Notes: generated from the letters alone by a model not told the origin. A stretch of DNA of 13,578 nucleotides from Flavobacteriaceae bacterium UBA7446 (GCA_002478685.1 DLPY01000033.1:1-13578), one strand, 5' to 3'; shown: positions 1-6,080, counted from the first letter of the stretch. Numbers and translations are program-made.

Positions 1-385
1 CAAAGGTTTCCCCTTGTTTTTGGTAGCCACAGGCTTCGTAAAATGGCACGGCAATTAGGCGTGCATTCATCCATATGCTGCAGGTATTTTGTTGGCGTAC
101 AACCTTTTCGGCGTGGGCAACAAGCCGTTTTCCAATCCCTTGTCCTTTAAATTTTTCTAATACTGCCATGCCCCTAAGCTGAACGCTTTGCTTTTTGGAA
201 ATTAAAGTCAATACACCAATCAACGAGTCATTTACAAAAGCACCTAAATGCATGGTGTTTGGAGCATCGTCAAAGTCAAAAGCACAGCTTTCTAAAGGTA
301 ATCCGTTGCGTAATACAGGGTGCCGAACAGCATAGGTTGCGGTAGTATTAATCTCTTTTAATTGTATGTTTGTGATGATTTGCAA
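1..385 (-). CDS. GNAT family N-acetyltransferase (3' end outside window)
   Basis: The reverse strand reads without interruption as a GNAT domain from about position 385 to the window edge. Visible parts are an N-terminal YAVRHPVLR segment, a central strand HLGAFVNDSLIGVLTL, the acetyl-CoA-binding motif A (FKGQGIGKRL, the Q-x-x-G-x-G pattern) and the late helix/strand VPFYEACGYQKQGETF. About 128 codons are present and the C-terminus is missing. The family transfers acetyl groups from acetyl-CoA to amines; the substrate cannot be told. There is no ATG between the upstream in-frame stop near 411 and the conserved core. Candidate starts are TTG at 385-383 or an ATA at 367-365, which would fit the usual M-x-K-E-I family start better. 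The first in-frame ATG (253-251) would remove about 44 conserved residues. The start is therefore uncertain; the domain call is secure. Confidence 0.8.
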   Translation of the reverse strand, partial: MQIITNIQLKEINTTATYAVRHPVLRNGLPLESCAFDFDDAPNTMHLGAFVNDSLIGVLTLISKKQSVQLRGMAVLEKFKGQGIGKRLVAHAEKVVRQQNTCSIWMNARLIAVPFYEACGYQKQGETF

Positions 386-391
386 TATGAT

Positions 392-817
392 ATGGCAGTT
401 GAATTTCGATTTTTAAAAGTAGCAAATATTCCTGAAATCCTTCCGTTAATGCAAGATTTCACGCAGCACAAATATGCAGACGAAGTGCATAAGCAACGTT
501 TTATCGGCATGTTTCAACACGAGTACGATTGTGTTGGGTTTTATGATGGTAATAAGCTCATTGGTCTTTGCGGATTGTGGTATCAAACACGGCATTACTC
601 GGGGAAAAGTTGCGAGTTAGACCACTTCTATATTATTCCTGAACAACAAGGAAAAGGACTGGGAACGCAGTTTATGCATTGGATAGGCGAAAAACTAAAA
701 TCCGAAGGCTATGAAGCACTAGAACTAAACGCCTATAAAGAAAATATTGCCTCACATCGACTGTATACCCGCGAAGGTTTTGCCCATTTGGGCTTTCACT
801 TCGTGAAGCGTTTATAA
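392..817 (+). CDS. GNAT family N-acetyltransferase
   Basis: This is a complete 141-residue, single-domain GNAT acetyltransferase. Motif A is clear at residues 85-91 (QQGKGLG), preceded by the strand LDHFYIIPE. It is followed by the helix TQFMHWIGEKLKSEGY and the motif-B-like ALELNAYKENIASHRLYTREGF, which carries the conserved N-x-x-x-x-x-x-Y-x-x-x-G-F pattern. It should acetylate a small molecule or protein amine in the cytoplasm; the substrate is unknown. I chose the ATG at 392 because it starts directly before the first domain strand (EFRFLKVANIPEI). An in-frame TTG at 362 would add ten residues with no domain similarity. The gene is head-to-head with another GNAT gene whose start lies within a few bases or overlaps, so the two may share a promoter region. 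Confidence 0.85.
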   Translation: MAVEFRFLKVANIPEILPLMQDFTQHKYADEVHKQRFIGMFQHEYDCVGFYDGNKLIGLCGLWYQTRHYSGKSCELDHFYIIPEQQGKGLGTQFMHWIGEKLKSEGYEALELNAYKENIASHRLYTREGFAHLGFHFVKRL

Positions 818-825
818 TAAACCTG

Positions 826-833
826 TATATTTG
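826..833 (+). promoter_or_regulatory. Bacteroidota -7 promoter box of tRNA-Gly
   Basis: TATATTTG matches the Bacteroidota -7 consensus TAnnTTTG exactly. Its final G is 8 nt before the first base of the tRNA, the same spacing as at the tRNA-Val gene in this window. If the box is centred at -7, transcription would start about 4 nt before the tRNA. No clear -33 TTTG box is seen at the usual distance. Confidence 0.6.
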
Positions 834-840
834 TATAGAT

Positions 841-913
841 GCGGGAGTAGCTCAGTTGGTAGAGCGTCAGCTTTCCACGCTGAATGTCGCCGGTTCGAAC
901 CCGGTCTCCCGCT
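841..913 (+). tRNA. tRNA-Gly (anticodon UCC)
   Basis: A full cloverleaf can be drawn. The acceptor stem GCGGGAG pairs with CTCCCGC, the D stem is GCTC/GAGC, the anticodon stem is TCAGC/GCTGA with loop TTTCCAC, and the T arm is GCCGG-TTCGAAC-CCGGT. The anticodon at positions 34-36 is TCC, reading GGA and probably GGG glycine codons. The discriminator base is U, as expected for bacterial tRNA-Gly. The 3' CCA is not encoded (the next bases are CAT), so it must be added by tRNA nucleotidyltransferase. The next protein gene begins 24 nt downstream with no visible terminator or promoter between. Confidence 0.97.
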
Positions 914-937
914 CATAGCCAACCCAATTTAGTTTTT

Positions 938-1663
938 ATGAGACATATCCTCATTTACCTTTTATTTGCTCCTTTGGCTATGGCGCAGTCTGATTATCGC
1001 ACTTGGCTTAGGGGTAAAATTTTATACCAAAATACAAATGTGGTGACCGCCAACGTGGTGAATACTACTACCCAAAAAGCCACAATTTCTGACGATAATG
1101 GCGAGTTTGCTATTGAGGTAAAAATAGATGACGAATTGGTGTTTACATCGCTTCAATACCAAATTCGTATGGTAAAAATCACCAAAGAAATCTTACAGCG
1201 CGGACGTCTTGTCATTGACGTAAATGAAAAAGTAACTGAGCTCGATGAGGTGGTGGTAACCCCTGAACAGCATCAAAAGTTTTTGGACTTACGTTCTGAA
1301 GAGTTTAAAGAATTTGATTACGAACGTGATCGCTCTACACGAGTGGAAAATACGCTTATGCGCCAAGGACACCTCTATAACGGCTTGAATTTTGTGAATG
1401 TTTTTAAGGCGCTATATCGTTTGGTTGACAAAGGAAAACCAGATGAAAAAGTGTACAGCCTCCAGCCTAGCGAAGTTATTCGCCAACTTTATGATGATAC
1501 GTTTTTTACCGAACAATTAAATATAGAAAAAGATAAAATTGGATTGTTTTTGTTGTTTTGCGATGGCGAAATTAAAACCAAAGAGTTGTTGGGGGAAAAA
1601 TCGGATTTTGAAATCATGGATTTTCTGGTAAAGGCGGGTGAAAAATTCAACAGAAAAAACTAA
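938..1663 (+). CDS. Exported protein with carboxypeptidase-regulatory-like domain
   Basis: The product is 241 residues. Residues 1-16 form a signal peptide (MRHILIYLLFAPLAMA) with cleavage predicted before Gln17. Residues about 25-108 resemble the carboxypeptidase-D regulatory-like beta-sandwich: a GKILYQNTN start, a TISDDNGEFAIEV turn and an ELVFTSLQYQ strand. The domain ends in ELDEVVVTP, like the linker before TonB boxes in SusC-type receptors. The remaining ~130 residues are helical or charged, with no domain I recognise and no barrel. The ATG at 938 is chosen because it begins the signal peptide; the frame extends upstream only into the tRNA gene. Its stop overlaps the next start by one base (TAATG), which suggests translational coupling. 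Function is unknown; a periplasmic or envelope role is inferred from the signal peptide and neighbours. Confidence 0.8.
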   Translation: MRHILIYLLFAPLAMAQSDYRTWLRGKILYQNTNVVTANVVNTTTQKATISDDNGEFAIEVKIDDELVFTSLQYQIRMVKITKEILQRGRLVIDVNEKVTELDEVVVTPEQHQKFLDLRSEEFKEFDYERDRSTRVENTLMRQGHLYNGLNFVNVFKALYRLVDKGKPDEKVYSLQPSEVIRQLYDDTFFTEQLNIEKDKIGLFLLFCDGEIKTKELLGEKSDFEIMDFLVKAGEKFNRKN

Positions 1664-2154
1664 TGCGTTCACTATGGGTTTTACTACTTATACCACTCTT
1701 GGCATTTGTGCCCCATAAATATTACGTGAGTACTACGGATATGTATTACAAACCTGAAAAGCAGCAATTACAGCTTGTGGTACGGGTCTTTACCGATGAT
1801 TTTTCAAGGGCTTTGTCACACTATTCTAGCGAAGAGATTTCTCTAGACCCCGATACCCAAGCTGCTGAAGCAACAGAACAACTTATTTCCAACTACTTTA
1901 AAGATCATTTTGTGGTTCATGGTCTTGAAGAAATTGCATCATTTTCCTTTGTGGGTTGGGAATACAAACAGGATCAAACACATGTGTACGCCTCTTTTGA
2001 CAATATCCCTGAAATGGATATTTTGGAGTGGTCGAATGTCTTTTTATTTGACGCTTTTCCAGACCAAAAAAACATTGTAACTCTCACAACATTAAATTAT
2101 AAAAAAAGTTTTTTACATACTAAAGAACGAAGTTTCGCTCAATTTAATTTCTGA
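1663..2154 (+). CDS. DUF6702-like exported protein
   Basis: The product is 163 residues. It opens with a hydrophobic signal-like segment (residues 2-17, RSLWVLLLIPLLAFVP) followed by HKYYVSTTDMYY, the opening I associate with the DUF6702 family of Flavobacteriia. The rest alternates strands typical of this family (LQLVVRVFTDDFSRAL, then a conserved YFKDHF and a FSFVGWEYK segment). No catalytic motif is visible and its biochemical role is unknown. The ATG overlaps the stop of the preceding gene by one base, so the two are almost certainly co-translated. The M1 metallopeptidase gene follows after 35 nt. Such proteins often sit next to M1 peptidases in Flavobacteriia (from memory), so a shared envelope function is plausible but unproven. 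Unlike its neighbours it lacks an A|Q signal-peptidase junction. Confidence 0.75.
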   Translation: MRSLWVLLLIPLLAFVPHKYYVSTTDMYYKPEKQQLQLVVRVFTDDFSRALSHYSSEEISLDPDTQAAEATEQLISNYFKDHFVVHGLEEIASFSFVGWEYKQDQTHVYASFDNIPEMDILEWSNVFLFDAFPDQKNIVTLTTLNYKKSFLHTKERSFAQFNF

Positions 2155-2170
2155 GTTTCCTACAAACTCA

Positions 2171-2178
2171 TATATTTA
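2171..2178 (+). promoter_or_regulatory. Possible -7 box before the M1 peptidase gene
   Basis: TATATTTA differs from the TAnnTTTG consensus only at the last base. It lies 11 nt before the ATG at 2190, giving a predicted leader of about 8 nt. No good -33 box is seen, and the peptidase gene may simply be read through from the genes upstream. Confidence 0.3.
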
Positions 2179-2189
2179 ACCAAAATCTG

Positions 2190-4373
2190 ATGAACATGAA
2201 GTACTCACAATTTATTACCACGCTTTTTAGTTTTGTTTTTTTGACGTCATTTGCGCAAGAATCTAAACCACAAGGGCATACTAACCAAAACAAGTTTAGA
2301 CAACTTTACAACGAGCTTGCCACACCCAATGTGTACCGTACTGCCTCGGGTGCGCCAGGCCCGGAGTACTACCAACAACAGGCAGACTATGTGATGGAGC
2401 TTGTGCTCAACGATGAAACCCAACAACTTTTTGGGGATCAAGTTGTTACATACACCAACAACTCGCCTGAGACGCTGACGTATTTGTGGGTGCAATTAGA
2501 TCAGAATGTACGCGCGCGCGATGGACAATCTTTTGATAGACTCAATAATGGAAATGATTATTACGGTACACAACGCTCAGTTGCACCTGGTTTTGTAAAC
2601 GAGTTTTTGCTCAACGAGAAGTTTGACGGCGGATTTAAAATCGATTTATTGCAAACTACCGATGGTGTAGATTTACCCTACACAGTTCACCAAACCATGA
2701 TGCGCATTGACTTACCGACACCCTTGGCGTCTGGAACGGCAATGTCATTTCGATTAAAGTGGCATTACAATATCCCAAACCGTCAATTTTGGGATGCACG
2801 CTCTGGCTATGAGTATTTTGTGAAAGATGATAATTACGCCTATTTCATTGCGCAGTTTTTCCCTCGTATGGCAGTGTATAACGACGTAGAAGGGTGGCAA
2901 AATCAACAGTTTTGGGGTAATGGGGAGTTTGCACTTCCTTTCGGAGACTATGATGTAAAAATTACTGTTCCAAACGATCACATTGTAGAGGCAACAGGTG
3001 TGTTAGAAAATCGAAAAGAAGTGTATTCATCCACCATGATGAAGCGCTTTAGAGAAGCCAAAAAGTCGTATGATGAGCCAGTGTTTGTCGTAACACAAGA
3101 AGAAGCCGAAGCCAACGAAAAAAGCATTCCAACGGGAACAAAAACATGGCATTTTACTGCAAAAAATGTGCGTGATTTTGCCTTTGCATCATCGAGGAAA
3201 TTTATTTTAGACATGATGAATGTGGATATTAATGGCAAGGACGTAATGGCAGTTTCTGCATATCCTAAAGAAGGAAATCCGCTTTGGGAACAATGGTCTA
3301 CCAAAACGGTTGCAAGTGCCTTAAAGTCATACTCCCGCATGACATTTGACTACCCCTATCATAAAGCGGTTTCGGTACACGCAGATGATGTTGGTATGGA
3401 ATATCCCATGATTTGTTTCAATTTTGGACGACCTGATGAAAGCGGTTACTATAGTGACCGCACCAAGTTTGGTATGATAGGCGTTATTATCCATGAAATT
3501 GGGCACAACTTTTTCCCAATGATTGTAAATTCAGACGAGCGTCAATGGGGCTGGATGGATGAAGGGTTGAATAGCTTTGTACAAATTATTGCAGAGCAAG
3601 ATTTTGGAAAAACCCACCCTGATGCAATTCCGGGATTAGACCATTATCCGTCAGACGACATGGATCCGCAAAATATTGTGCGTTACATGGCAGGTGATCA
3701 AGATTTTATTGCTCCAATAATGTCAAATCCGGAAAATGTATATCAATTAGGTCCAAATGCCTATAGCAAACCCGCAACGGCGTTGAATATTTTACGCGAA
3801 ACCGTTATGGGTCGTGAATTGTTTGACCATGCGTTTAAAACCTTCTCGCAGCGTTGGATGTTTAAACATCCAACACCGGAAGATTTCTTCCGTACTATGG
3901 AAGACGCCTCGGCATTTGATTTGGATTGGTTTTGGCGCGGCTGGTTTTTTACTACTGATGTGGTGGATATAGGTGTCACGGAAGTAAAAGACATTAAAAA
4001 ATTGGGAAATGAAAAACGCTATTTTTCGCTGTATTACCAACGTAGTTTGGAAAACTTGACGCCTAACGAACTTAAAAATCGCAAGGAAAATAAAAAGTTT
4101 TACGAAGTAGTTTTTGAAAAGCCCGGTGGAATCCCAATGCCGCTAATTGTGGAGTACAGCTATGCAGACGGAACAAAAGAGCGCAAAACCTATCCGGCGC
4201 AAGTATGGCGTAAAAACGATAAATCCATCAGCAAGTATATTGCCACTGACAAAGAGCTTGTGGGGGTTTTAGTTGACCCTGATAACGCTACGGCAGACAT
4301 TAACAAGGATAACAATAATTGGCCTAAAGTGCTTGAGGAAAACGACTTTGAAAAATTCAAAAAACAACAATAG
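2190..4373 (+). CDS. M1 family zinc metallopeptidase (aminopeptidase N-like)
   Basis: This 727-residue exported protein belongs to the gluzincin M1 family, which removes N-terminal residues from peptides. A signal peptide spans residues 1-22 with predicted cleavage before Gln23. The N-terminal beta domain is about residues 50-280. The catalytic domain has the exopeptidase-type GMEYP motif (G402, M403, E404), the zinc site HEIGH (H435, E436, H439) with the third ligand E458 in WMDEG after the canonical 18-residue gap, and a likely catalytic Tyr525 in NAYSKPATAL. The region FKHPTPEDFFRTMED and a beta-rich tail follow. No type IX C-terminal sorting domain is seen, so a periplasmic location is likely. 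A second ATG at 2196 is an equally usable start. The gene ends in an intrinsic terminator and closes the exported-protein group. A 22-bp perfect palindrome lies inside it at 3853-3874. Confidence 0.92.
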   Translation: MNMKYSQFITTLFSFVFLTSFAQESKPQGHTNQNKFRQLYNELATPNVYRTASGAPGPEYYQQQADYVMELVLNDETQQLFGDQVVTYTNNSPETLTYLWVQLDQNVRARDGQSFDRLNNGNDYYGTQRSVAPGFVNEFLLNEKFDGGFKIDLLQTTDGVDLPYTVHQTMMRIDLPTPLASGTAMSFRLKWHYNIPNRQFWDARSGYEYFVKDDNYAYFIAQFFPRMAVYNDVEGWQNQQFWGNGEFALPFGDYDVKITVPNDHIVEATGVLENRKEVYSSTMMKRFREAKKSYDEPVFVVTQEEAEANEKSIPTGTKTWHFTAKNVRDFAFASSRKFILDMMNVDINGKDVMAVSAYPKEGNPLWEQWSTKTVASALKSYSRMTFDYPYHKAVSVHADDVGMEYPMICFNFGRPDESGYYSDRTKFGMIGVIIHEIGHNFFPMIVNSDERQWGWMDEGLNSFVQIIAEQDFGKTHPDAIPGLDHYPSDDMDPQNIVRYMAGDQDFIAPIMSNPENVYQLGPNAYSKPATALNILRETVMGRELFDHAFKTFSQRWMFKHPTPEDFFRTMEDASAFDLDWFWRGWFFTTDVVDIGVTEVKDIKKLGNEKRYFSLYYQRSLENLTPNELKNRKENKKFYEVVFEKPGGIPMPLIVEYSYADGTKERKTYPAQVWRKNDKSISKYIATDKELVGVLVDPDNATADINKDNNNWPKVLEENDFEKFKKQQ
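3853..3874. repeat. Perfect 22-bp palindrome inside the M1 peptidase gene
   Basis: The half-site GTTGGATGTTT is followed immediately by its exact reverse complement AAACATCCAAC, with no spacer. It encodes the segment around RWMFKHP near residues 555-562. The following HPTPEDFF stretch is conserved in these peptidases, so codon choice on conserved residues may explain part of the symmetry. Confidence 0.9.
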
Positions 4374-4383
4374 TAAACGAACT

Positions 4384-4407
4384 GCCAACTGTAAGGTTGG
4401 CTTTTTT
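4384..4407 (+). terminator. Intrinsic terminator of the M1 peptidase gene
   Basis: A perfect 6-bp stem (GCCAAC / GTTGGC) with a 6-nt loop (TGTAAG) is followed at once by six T residues. It starts 10 nt after the peptidase stop codon. The tatA -7 box begins only 8 nt after the T run, so terminator and next promoter are packed together. Confidence 0.85.
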
Positions 4408-4415
4408 GTTTCTTG

Positions 4416-4423
4416 TATCTTTG
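4416..4423 (+). promoter_or_regulatory. -7 promoter box of tatA
   Basis: TATCTTTG is an exact TAnnTTTG match ending 4 nt before the tatA ATG (4428). A -7-centred box would place the transcription start at or within a base of the ATG, predicting a leaderless mRNA. A possible -33 TTG (4397-4399) lies 16 nt upstream, inside the terminator's 3' arm. Confidence 0.6.
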
Positions 4424-4427
4424 TCAT

Positions 4428-4691
4428 ATGATATTTTTTATTAGCGGGGCCGAGTTGGTTTTTGTGTTTATGGTTGTGCTTTTGGTCTTTGGCGCCAATC
4501 GTATTCCAGACATAGCGCGTACGCTTGCCAAAGGGATTCAGCAGGTAAAAACGGCCAGTCGAGATTTTCGTGAAGAAATTGAAAAATCTGCAGAAGCTCA
4601 GGGTTTAGACACCAAAGAGCTACAAAAGGAAGTGAATGACATCAAAAAAGAACTCCACGAAATTACAGGTACAGTCAAGCGTAAGCGCTAA
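4428..4691 (+). CDS. tatA: Twin-arginine translocase subunit TatA/TatE
   Basis: The product is 87 residues with TatA architecture. There is a short N-terminal segment with a conserved GAEL at residues 7-10, one membrane helix (about 8-21), the invariant Phe-Gly at 21-22, and the hinge ANRIPDIART. An amphipathic helix LAKGIQQVKTASRDF follows, then a charged coiled-coil-like tail rich in Lys and Glu. TatA oligomers form the inner-membrane passage for folded proteins bearing twin-arginine signals, working with TatC, which is not in this window. The ATG at 4428 is chosen because it begins the membrane helix; an upstream TTG at 4413 would lie inside the promoter. The stop codon overlaps the stop of the convergent O-methyltransferase gene by four bases. 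None of the exported proteins in this window shows a clear RR signal, so the linkage is probably not functional. Confidence 0.92.
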   Translation: MIFFISGAELVFVFMVVLLVFGANRIPDIARTLAKGIQQVKTASRDFREEIEKSAEAQGLDTKELQKEVNDIKKELHEITGTVKRKR

Positions 4692-5323
4692 ATTTTACGC
4701 AAGAGCGTTAACCCATCCCGAACAGGAAGTATTACCGTTTCGACGCGGCTATCCTTGGCTACTTTGCTGTTGAAAACCTGAAGCGATTGCGTAGCCTCGT
4801 CGATGGCAGCATCCATGACTTTCCCAGACCACAATACATTATCAGCAATAATCAACCCCCCTGAACTTACTCGATTTACAATCAAATCAAAGTAAAGCGG
4901 ATACTGTTCTTTATCAGCATCGATAAATACAAAGTCAAAAGTTCCTTCAATTGCAGGTATAATTTCGGCGGCATTTCCCAAATGCTGAACGATGTGTTTT
5001 CCAAAAATTGAGGCATCAAAATATCTTCGCTGCATGTCGGTAAGTTCCTCGTCTTTGTCAATGGTATCAATTTGACCGCCCGATTGTAAGCCTTCTGCCA
5101 GACATAGTGCCGAATATCCTGTATAGGTGCCAATTTCCAAAATGCGTTTGGGTGATGTTAATTTTGATAATAATGATAATAAACGACCTTGGTAAGCACC
5201 ACTTAACATTCGAGGCTGTAATACCTTAAGGTGGGTTTCTCGAGCTAGCTTTTGCAGCAATTCGGGTTCTTGTTCCGAATGTTTTGCTACATATGCTTCT
5301 AAATTTGGATCTAAAAAATTCAT
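4688..5323 (-). CDS. SAM-dependent O-methyltransferase (caffeoyl-CoA OMT-like)
   Basis: This 211-residue protein has the Methyltransf_3 (catechol/caffeoyl-CoA O-methyltransferase type) fold. It shows the SAM motif ILEIGTYTGYSALCLAEGL at residues 61-79, the acidic ribose-binding region QIDTIDKDEE (84-93), FVFIDADKEQYPLYFD at 131-146, and IIADNVLWSGKV at 158-169. D135, D161 and N162 occupy the positions of the divalent-metal ligands in this family. Bacterial relatives methylate catechol-type small molecules or tRNA hydroxyuridine (TrmR), and either substrate is possible here. Its ATG overlaps the stop of the upstream flavin reductase by four bases (ATGA), so the two form an operon with coupled translation. 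Its TAG stop overlaps the tatA TAA on the other strand, leaving no space for a terminator. Confidence 0.88.
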   Translation of the reverse strand: MNFLDPNLEAYVAKHSEQEPELLQKLARETHLKVLQPRMLSGAYQGRLLSLLSKLTSPKRILEIGTYTGYSALCLAEGLQSGGQIDTIDKDEELTDMQRRYFDASIFGKHIVQHLGNAAEIIPAIEGTFDFVFIDADKEQYPLYFDLIVNRVSSGGLIIADNVLWSGKVMDAAIDEATQSLQVFNSKVAKDSRVETVILPVRDGLTLLRKI

Positions 5324-5943
5324 GATTTCTTGGGTCTTGCGTATGCATAACGTTCTATTAGGCTTGTTGTGGCATATCCATCCAAGCCGTTTATGGTTAC
5401 CGTATTGGCGTTCTCAAGGTTTAACCACCCGTCTTCTTGTTGTATTTCTTGGTCTGCAATGAAGACGTGCTCAATGGCACTTACCAAAAGTAAGGTGTCA
5501 TTTTCCTTAATTTCATATTCGTTCAAAAACTTACACCCCAAACGGATTTTTGCGCCTTTTACAAATGGTGCTGGAAAGTTTCTAAGGAATTCTTCTTCTA
5601 AATCTGTTTTGGTAAATTCTGAAATTTCTTCGGGATATTTTGCGGAGGTATGATGCGCATCTTCAATGATATCGCTGTAGATGTGGTTTACCGTAAACAC
5701 GCCACTATCTTTAATATTACGATAAGTATCTCTAGGCACGGTGGTTGGGCGCAAAATAAAGCCAATCAATGGCGGATTGCTTCCAAGATGCGTAATACTG
5801 CTAAAAACAGCCACATTGCTTACGCCATTAAGCGATTTTGTTCCCAATAAATTTGCTGATTTAAAGCCTGTACAACTGTTGATTAGATTTAACCGAAAGA
5901 TTTTATCCATTTGGTCAATATCGGTACGTGAATAATGTATCAT
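5320..5943 (-). CDS. Flavin reductase family protein (FMN-binding split barrel)
   Basis: The product is 207 residues and looks like a cytoplasmic flavin reductase-like domain protein. The family core is visible as ANLLGTKSLNGVSNVAVFSSITHLGSNPPLIGFILRP (about 30-66), followed by TYRNIKDSGVFTVNHI, the segment usually found after the flavin-phosphate contacts. A second barrel portion (IRLGCKFLNEYEIKENDTLLLVSAIEHVFI) and a C-terminal tail INGLDGYATTSLIERYAYARPKK complete it. Members use NAD(P)H to reduce FMN or hold FMN as a cofactor; the specific partner is unknown. It is the first gene of a two-gene operon with the O-methyltransferase (4-bp ATGA overlap). It is divergent from tRNA-Val across a 56-bp gap, with its own -7 box at 5957-5964. 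Confidence 0.87.
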   Translation of the reverse strand: MIHYSRTDIDQMDKIFRLNLINSCTGFKSANLLGTKSLNGVSNVAVFSSITHLGSNPPLIGFILRPTTVPRDTYRNIKDSGVFTVNHIYSDIIEDAHHTSAKYPEEISEFTKTDLEEEFLRNFPAPFVKGAKIRLGCKFLNEYEIKENDTLLLVSAIEHVFIADQEIQQEDGWLNLENANTVTINGLDGYATTSLIERYAYARPKKS

Positions 5944-5956
5944 AGCGCTTTTGATG

Positions 5957-5964
5957 CAAACTTA
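5957..5964 (-). promoter_or_regulatory. -7 promoter box of the flavin reductase operon
   Basis: On the minus strand this reads TAAGTTTG, an exact TAnnTTTG match, 13 nt before the flavin reductase ATG. The predicted leader is about 10 nt or less. It faces away from the tRNA-Val box 20 bp to its right. No -33 box is obvious. Confidence 0.5.
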
Positions 5965-5984
5965 CGCAATACATTGAATTTAGT

Positions 5985-5992
5985 TACTTTTG
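5985..5992 (+). promoter_or_regulatory. -7 promoter box of tRNA-Val and yjbQ
   Basis: TACTTTTG matches TAnnTTTG exactly, and its last G is 8 nt before the tRNA, identical to the spacing at tRNA-Gly. It is probably the only promoter for both the tRNA and the YjbQ-family gene behind it, since only 6 nt separate those two. Confidence 0.6.
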
Positions 5993-5999
5993 CGCTTGC

Positions 6000-6074
6000 G
6001 GGTCATTAACTCAGTTGGTTCAGAGTGTCGCCTTGACAGGGCGGAAGTCATTGGTTCGAATCCAATATGACCCA
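6000..6074 (+). tRNA. tRNA-Val (anticodon GAC)
   Basis: The cloverleaf is complete. Acceptor GGGTCAT pairs with ATGACCC, the D stem is ACTC/GAGT, the anticodon stem TCGCC/GGCGG holds loop TTGACAG, and the T arm is ATTGG-TTCGAAT-CCAAT. Anticodon GAC reads GUC and GUU valine codons. The discriminator is A and CCA is not encoded. The ATG of the next gene starts 6 nt after the discriminator base. Confidence 0.97.
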
Positions 6075-6080
6075 CATAGA

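Noticed and set aside
796..810. TTCAC-TTC-GTGAA hairpin at the end of the GNAT gene
   Set aside because: It lies within the coding sequence, is short, and lacks a following T run.
884..937. Upstream in-frame extension of the exported protein gene into tRNA-Gly
   Set aside because: The extension lies in the tRNA and its spacer; the ATG at 938 begins a perfect signal peptide.
2978..3340. 120-codon open frame antisense to the M1 peptidase
   Set aside because: It has no domain resemblance or promoter and lies fully opposite a well-conserved catalytic region.
6015..6080. Upstream in-frame extension of the YjbQ gene into tRNA-Val
   Set aside because: The extension translates tRNA sequence; the family alignment begins at the ATG at 6081.
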